From NCBI GenBank assembly GCA_025363495.1, contig JANYDR010000320.1, forward strand, positions 1-10,141: a stretch of DNA of 10,141 nt, in the 5' to 3' direction. A program made the translations under genes and the position numbers. Shown piece by piece: positions 6,637-10,141 of this stretch. The notes below the pieces were generated by a model that had not been told where the DNA came from, did no database searches, and worked only from the letters and a program-made list of their open reading frames with translations. This DNA comes from Cyclobacteriaceae bacterium. GTDB taxonomy: Bacteria; Bacteroidota; Bacteroidia; Cytophagales; Cyclobacteriaceae. The first letter of the stretch is position 1. Every line of letters starts with the position of its first letter.

Positions 6637-6759
6637 TCACTTACAATACTTATCAAACCACTCCAACGTCCTGCTTAAATAATTTATCGTGTGTTTCCTC
6701 TCCAGAAATCCTTGAGGTTCCTGAGGATAAACCACAAGCTCTGGCGACACTTGAAAGGT
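6637..6759 (-). pseudogene. C-terminal remnant of an S9 (prolyl oligopeptidase family) peptidase
   Basis: Forty codons are open on the minus strand between a TAG at 6760-6762 and the TGA at 6637-6639. The translation contains PELVVYPQEPQGF and ends RTLEWFDKYCK. This is the typical end of S9-family alpha/beta-hydrolase peptidases, in which the block is roughly ELVVYPxEGHGF, a spacer with a His, then RxLEWFDKYL. There is no start codon and no catalytic Ser or Asp region, and the position of the catalytic His (GHG) reads PQG. The rest of an S9 gene would need to lie above 6760, but that sequence is the nqrF terminator and then intact nqrF. The gene was therefore probably removed by a deletion that left only its tail. 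The resemblance is recognised by eye and not by a search, but spacing and several residues agree well. It is too short to be independently functional. Confidence 0.72.
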
Positions 6760-6761
6760 CT

Positions 6762-6796
6762 AAAACAAAAAAGACCTCCGCTCTGGAAGGTCTTTT
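6762..6796 (-). terminator. Rho-independent terminator of nqrF
   Basis: On the minus strand, AAAAGACCT (6796-6788) pairs perfectly with AGGTCTTTT (6777-6769), around a 10-base loop in which a further G-C pair can form. The stem runs straight into TTTTTTGTTTT (6772-6762). It begins 19 bases past the nqrF TGA stop. The A-run on the other side could allow weak bidirectional action, but the T-run orientation and position fit nqrF. Confidence 0.9.
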
Positions 6797-6814
6797 ACTC
6801 AATTTCTTTTTGTG

Positions 6815-8113
6815 TCATCCACCGAAATCGTCGAAGCGGACATTCTCTTTGGGAATCCCCATATCATCCAGCATTTTCAACATCGCCGCATTCATCATAG
6901 GAGGTCCGCAGAGATAATATTCAACATCTTCCGGAGCAGGATGATCCTTAAGATAGTTATCATAAAGACATTTATGAATAAATCCAACATAACCATCCGA
7001 CTCAGTATCATCAAGACTTTTAGCTATCTTCCAATTGTCTTCTGGTAATGGTTCCGACAATCCGATATGAAATTTAAAATTCGGAAACTCTTCTTCGATT
7101 TTACGGAAGTGCTCTGTATAGAAAAGTTCTTTCTTTGAGCGACCACCATACCAGTAGGAAACTTTACGATTTGTTTTTTCTGTGTGAAACAAGTGAAATA
7201 TCTGCGCTCTCAATGGGGCCATCCCGGCACCTCCTCCAACATAAACCATTTCACGTTGTGTCTTATTAATATGGAATTCACCATAAGGTCCTGAGATCGT
7301 TACTTTATCTCCCGGCTTGCGCGCAAAAACATACGACGAGCAAATTCCTGGATTTACGTCCATCCATCCATTTTTCTGACGATCAAAAGGCGGTGTTGCT
7401 ACACGAATATTCAACATTACTATATTTCCCTCCGCCGGATGATTTGCCATTGAATACGCTCTGAAGATGGGTTCTTCATTTTTCATTTTAAGATCCCAAA
7501 GCTTAAACTTGTCCCAGTCACCTTTAAATACATCTTGCTTATGGCCCAATTCAGGATGAGGGTCAATATTCATTGTTTTGAAATCAACGGTAACAGGAGG
7601 CACATCGATCTGGATGTAACCACCTGCCTCAAACTTTAACGTTTCGCCTTCAGGAAGTCTCATCACGAACTCCTTAATAAACGTAGAAACATTATAATTC
7701 GAAACAACTTCACACTCCCACTTCTTGATACCAAAAATTTCATCCGGTATACGGATGTTCAGGTCCTGTTTCACCTTTACCTGGCAACCAAGGCGCACAT
7801 GTGATTTTTGTTCCAGGCGAGTCAGGTGACCTACTTCTGTTGGTAAAACATCACCACCACCGGATTCAACAACGCATTTACACATCGCACAGGTACCGCC
7901 ACCGCCACAAGCAGAGGGCAAAAATATTTTTTCGTTGGAAAGAGTAGATAACAATGAACTACCAGCCGATACGGTGATTGTTTTTTCTCCGTTGATCGTA
8001 ATCTTTACTGGTCCTGATTGCACCAATTGCTTTTGAGCTAACAATAGCAGAAACACGAGTAATAAAATTACCAGCGTGAAAGCTATAATGGACGTGGAGA
8101 TAATAGGAAGCAT
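6815..8113 (-). CDS. nqrF: Na+-translocating NADH:quinone reductase subunit F
   Basis: Electron-entry subunit of the Na+-NQR respiratory complex: it oxidises NADH through FAD and passes electrons to a 2Fe-2S centre. It is anchored in the inner membrane with its catalytic domains in the cytoplasm. The 432-residue protein has one N-terminal membrane helix (about 4-26). The ferredoxin domain has cluster ligands Cys69, Cys75, Cys78 and Cys110, almost the same numbering as Vibrio NqrF; an extra Cys80 follows. The FAD site is RAYS (218-221), the NAD site starts at GGGAGMAPLR (293-302), and CGPP (402-405) precedes the C-terminus FDDFGG. It is slightly longer than the ~407-residue Vibrio protein, mainly by an insertion around 175-210. 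All cofactor motifs are intact. nqrA-E usually precede nqrF in one operon; here the upstream gene is hom, and nqrF has its own promoter candidate and terminator, so it is apparently monocistronic. A paralogous oxidoreductase is less likely given the membrane helix and the FDDFGG end. Confidence 0.95.
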   Translation of the reverse strand: MLPIISTSIIAFTLVILLLVFLLLLAQKQLVQSGPVKITINGEKTITVSAGSSLLSTLSNEKIFLPSACGGGGTCAMCKCVVESGGGDVLPTEVGHLTRLEQKSHVRLGCQVKVKQDLNIRIPDEIFGIKKWECEVVSNYNVSTFIKEFVMRLPEGETLKFEAGGYIQIDVPPVTVDFKTMNIDPHPELGHKQDVFKGDWDKFKLWDLKMKNEEPIFRAYSMANHPAEGNIVMLNIRVATPPFDRQKNGWMDVNPGICSSYVFARKPGDKVTISGPYGEFHINKTQREMVYVGGGAGMAPLRAQIFHLFHTEKTNRKVSYWYGGRSKKELFYTEHFRKIEEEFPNFKFHIGLSEPLPEDNWKIAKSLDDTESDGYVGFIHKCLYDNYLKDHPAPEDVEYYLCGPPMMNAAMLKMLDDMGIPKENVRFDDFGG

Positions 8114-8115
8114 GA

Positions 8116-8132
8116 GTCTAAAACGGTTAGAC
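8116..8132 (-). promoter_or_regulatory. Palindrome filling the nqrF leader
   Basis: GTCTAA and TTAGAC form a perfect inverted repeat with a 5-base spacer, ending two bases before the nqrF ATG. With the -7 box at 8135-8142, the transcript would start at about the first base of the palindrome, so the leader is almost entirely this element. It could be a repressor operator (DNA level) or a hairpin that covers the start region (RNA level). Sequence symmetry is seen; the role is inferred. Confidence 0.4.
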
Positions 8133-8134
8133 TA

Positions 8135-8142
8135 CAAATATA
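8135..8142 (-). promoter_or_regulatory. Likely -7 box for nqrF
   Basis: On the minus strand this reads TATATTTG, a full match to TAnnTTTG, 21 bases upstream of the nqrF ATG. TGTTTT lies roughly 18-20 bases further upstream and may serve as the -33 element. The remaining gap up to the hom stop at 8213 shows no good intrinsic terminator. Confidence 0.48.
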
Positions 8143-8212
8143 TCCACCCAGTCCATAAAACAGGGTTTTTGCTTTAAAAAATTACTCCAGTGGTCAGACG
8201 CAAACTAACCCC

Positions 8213-9439
8213 TTATGCGAAGGCAAGGGCTTGTTTTTCAACAGGAGTCCTTGGTTCAATTGAAGCGCCAGGAGCCAAAATCACATTAATACCGTCCTGT
8301 TGCGACCATTCACGGATTTTCTCAAGCTCAACGATACCCTGCATGTTTTGCTGACCGTTCCCCTGAAAGCCTCCTTTGAATTTCTCAAAATCAGCAATAG
8401 ATATTTTTACCGGCCCTGAAAAACTAACAACTACCTCGGCAGTCGCGTCATTTGAAAAGGTAAGATGATTGTCCTGATGGAGTTTCTTGTATTCATATCG
8501 ATAGTCGTATGTAAGTGCAGAAATATCTGAAAGGACCGCCGAACCCGTTGGATAGCTTCCTGCTCCTTTGCCGACGAATAGCTGTTTTTCCGCGAAAGCG
8601 CCTTCTACTGTTACTGCATTAAATTCATTACGTACTGAAGCAAGAGGGTGCGTGCTCTCAATAAACTGCGGCGCCACTAATCCATAAATTTTTTCGCCCG
8701 ACTTAAAAGCACGGGCTACAAGCTTGATGCCAAGTCCATGGTCCTTCGCATATTTTAAATCAACGGAAGAGATTCTATCAATGCCGAAATTGATGATGTT
8801 CTCAGGTTTTACAAATACGCCAAAGGTGTGGGCGATAAGAATTGTAAGCTTGAATTTAGGATCGAATGCTTTTACATCAAGACTCGGGTCGCTTTCTGCG
8901 AAGCCAAGATCCTGGGCTTGCTTTAGTGCATCCACATAACTTTTTCTTTCTTCAATAACTTTTGTGAGGATGTAATTTGTGGAACCGTTAAAAATTCCCT
9001 CTACACTTTTAATGAGATCATTGTCATAATATTCTTCGAGATTCCGGATAATCGGAATGCTCCCGCAAACAGAACCTTCATACAATACAGGCTTGCCATA
9101 TTTTTGCTGAAGCTGATAGATCTCTTCAAGATTCTCGGCAAGCATCCGTTTGTTGGCTGTTACCACCGCCTTACCATTTTGAAGTGAAGTTTTCACGATT
9201 TCAAATGCCGCCGCCGGATCATCTATAAGTTCTACTACTACATCAATCTCAGGATCGAGAAGAACTTCATTTTTATCAAACGTAAAAATACTCTGATCCA
9301 AAGGGCGCTCCTTGTTTTTTGTCTTAACACAAATCTTTTTGATCTCTGCTTTCAATCCCTTCGTTTCATGCAGCACATGATAGAGCCCCTGACCTACACA
9401 GCCGAACCCAAATAATCCTAACTTCAAATTCTTCTTCAT
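8213..9439 (-). CDS. hom: Homoserine dehydrogenase (monofunctional)
   Basis: Reduces aspartate-4-semialdehyde to homoserine with NAD(P)H, the common step to threonine and methionine, in the cytoplasm. The 408-residue protein has an N-terminal Rossmann motif, GLFGFGCVGQG (8-18), TANKRML (94-100) with the conserved Lys97, EGSVCGSIPI (121-130), FNGSTNYIL (150-158), and the catalytic region ESDPSLDVKAFDPKFKL (182-198), where Asp193 and Lys197 match the catalytic Asp/Lys pair of yeast homoserine dehydrogenase. KGAGSYPTGSAVLSDI (291-306) closes the catalytic domain. The last ~80 residues do not look like a regular ACT domain, although many bacterial homologues have one, so the usual threonine feedback site may be absent or very divergent. 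There is no aspartokinase fusion. Its ATG overlaps the metX stop by four bases (ATGA), so the two are translationally coupled. Confidence 0.95.
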   Translation of the reverse strand: MKKNLKLGLFGFGCVGQGLYHVLHETKGLKAEIKKICVKTKNKERPLDQSIFTFDKNEVLLDPEIDVVVELIDDPAAAFEIVKTSLQNGKAVVTANKRMLAENLEEIYQLQQKYGKPVLYEGSVCGSIPIIRNLEEYYDNDLIKSVEGIFNGSTNYILTKVIEERKSYVDALKQAQDLGFAESDPSLDVKAFDPKFKLTILIAHTFGVFVKPENIINFGIDRISSVDLKYAKDHGLGIKLVARAFKSGEKIYGLVAPQFIESTHPLASVRNEFNAVTVEGAFAEKQLFVGKGAGSYPTGSAVLSDISALTYDYRYEYKKLHQDNHLTFSNDATAEVVVSFSGPVKISIADFEKFKGGFQGNGQQNMQGIVELEKIREWSQQDGINVILAPGASIEPRTPVEKQALAFA

Positions 9440-10141
9440 ACAATACTTATTGAATGCTTATGTTGATAAAACCTATTTAAAATTGCTTTTAACTGATCGA
9501 ACTCTACCAGGAATCCGTCGTGACCATACAATGAATGAATGATTTCCAGTTTCGCTTTTGGAATAGAGTTCGCTAAAAATTTTTGTTCAGAAATCGGAAA
9601 GAGAATATCACTTTCAATTCCAATTACTAATGTTCGTGCTTTGATCTCATGCAGTGCTCCTTCGATACTTCTACGAGAACGGCCTACATTATGATTGTCC
9701 ATAGCTTTTGAGAGTGTCCAATAGGTAAACGCATTGAACCTGCCTGCCAGCTTCTGACCCTGGTATTTCTGATAGGATGAAGCTCGGAAGTCGTCCAGCT
9801 TATCTGTTGATTTCTCCTTTTGCCGTTCTGCAAACCCTTCAAAGCTTCTATATGAAAGCATGGCGATGGCACGTGCGGCTTTTAATCCTTCTGACCCAGC
9901 TCGCTCATCATTTTCCTTCCAGGTAGAATCAGCTTCAATAGCCATACGTTGCGCTTCATTGAAAGCTATTCCCCATTCGGAATGATTGGCATTTGTAGCG
10001 ATTAAAACCAGGTGATTAAAAATAGTTGGTTGTTGAATGGACCATTCCATTGCTTGCTGACCTCCCAACGAGCTTCCGATAACAGTCTGAATTTTATCCA
10101 AACCAAGTTCCTGGCGAAGTAAATCGAAAGATCGTATTATA
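9436..10141 (-). CDS. metX: Homoserine O-acetyltransferase, N-terminus beyond the window
   Basis: Transfers an acetyl group from acetyl-CoA to homoserine, the first committed step of methionine synthesis by direct sulfhydrylation. The alpha/beta-hydrolase frame stays open to the last base; 234 codons are seen and roughly 100-120 N-terminal residues are missing. A TTG at 10101 is an internal Leu codon, not the start, because conserved MetX sequence (FDLLRQELGLDK) continues upstream of it. The nucleophile elbow is GSSLGG (usually GGSMGG), followed by QQAMEW, with its middle Ser as nucleophile. SEWGIAFNEAQR and AMLSYRSFEGF are typical MetX blocks. The acid/base residues are in GIESDILFP (Asp) and YGHDGFLVEF (His) near the end. 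It is first in a metX-hom pair with an ATGA overlap, which places the two consecutive steps of homoserine use under one transcript. Whether the acyl donor is acetyl- or succinyl-CoA cannot be proved by eye. Confidence 0.94.
   Translation of the reverse strand, partial: IIRSFDLLRQELGLDKIQTVIGSSLGGQQAMEWSIQQPTIFNHLVLIATNANHSEWGIAFNEAQRMAIEADSTWKENDERAGSEGLKAARAIAMLSYRSFEGFAERQKEKSTDKLDDFRASSYQKYQGQKLAGRFNAFTYWTLSKAMDNHNVGRSRRSIEGALHEIKARTLVIGIESDILFPISEQKFLANSIPKAKLEIIHSLYGHDGFLVEFDQLKAILNRFYQHKHSISIV

Noticed and set aside
6615..6917. Plus-strand frames covering the peptidase remnant, the nqrF terminator and the 3' end of nqrF.
   Set aside because: They are antisense to nqrF and to the S9-like tail and show no recognisable protein features.
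8150..8212. Possible terminator after hom, with CCACTGG followed by a T-run on the minus strand.
   Set aside because: The stem is too short and the pairing too poor to support a call.
10099..10101. TTG at 10101 as the start of a short homoserine O-acetyltransferase.
   Set aside because: Conserved MetX sequence continues in frame upstream to the window edge, so the gene is simply cut by the window.
1..10141. CRISPR array, tRNA or rRNA gene, transposase, integrase, toxin-antitoxin or defence cluster.
   Set aside because: I looked on both strands and saw no regularly spaced repeats, no tRNA-like cloverleaf and no such protein families, apart from the CPBP protease, which is not by itself evidence of defence.

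Overview
The window looks like a stretch of a Bacteroidota chromosome, probably from the Cytophagales side of the phylum. The evidence is the gene content, the weak or absent Shine-Dalgarno sequences, several -7 boxes matching the Bacteroidota consensus TAnnTTTG, and close resemblance to Bacteroidota forms of the proteins (the 384-residue arginase-fold protein, the short Psd, the metX-hom pair). This placement is inference from pattern and not from a search.

Layout. Positions 5-994 (minus) hold a tRNA-dihydrouridine synthase of the DusB type. A short divergent gap separates it from a plus-strand pair: a CPBP-family membrane protease (1080-2006) overlapping cdsA, the CDP-diacylglycerol synthase (1993-2820, GTG start). 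After a 292-base gap with a likely promoter and leader comes a glutamate dehydrogenase (3113-4387), which ends at a clean intrinsic terminator followed by a 75-base palindromic repeat. Phosphatidylserine decarboxylase (4559-5218) starts 14 bases after that repeat. It converges on a minus-strand arginase-fold protein (5300-6454) across a short gap of TTGTCAATTG-type repeats.

The 360-base gap 6455-6814 is the least ordinary part. It holds a promoter candidate for the arginase-fold gene, a second and more decayed palindromic repeat, a 40-codon remnant of the C-terminus of an S9 (prolyl-oligopeptidase family) peptidase, and the intrinsic terminator of nqrF. nqrF (6815-8113, minus) encodes the NADH-oxidising subunit of the Na+-pumping NADH:quinone reductase and stands without other nqr genes in view. 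Its leader is almost entirely a perfect 6-bp-arm palindrome. Homoserine dehydrogenase (8213-9439) and homoserine O-acetyltransferase (9436 to beyond the window end) form a translationally coupled minus-strand operon for methionine and threonine synthesis.

Functionally this is mainly housekeeping: phospholipid synthesis (CdsA and Psd, two non-adjacent steps of phosphatidylethanolamine synthesis), nitrogen and amino-acid metabolism (GDH, Hom, MetX), energy metabolism (NqrF) and tRNA modification. I see no mobile element with a transposase, no CRISPR array, no RNA gene and no convincing undescribed multi-gene system. The items most worth a second look are the arginase-fold protein with replaced metal ligands, the S9 peptidase fossil, the two palindromic repeats and the nqrF leader palindrome.
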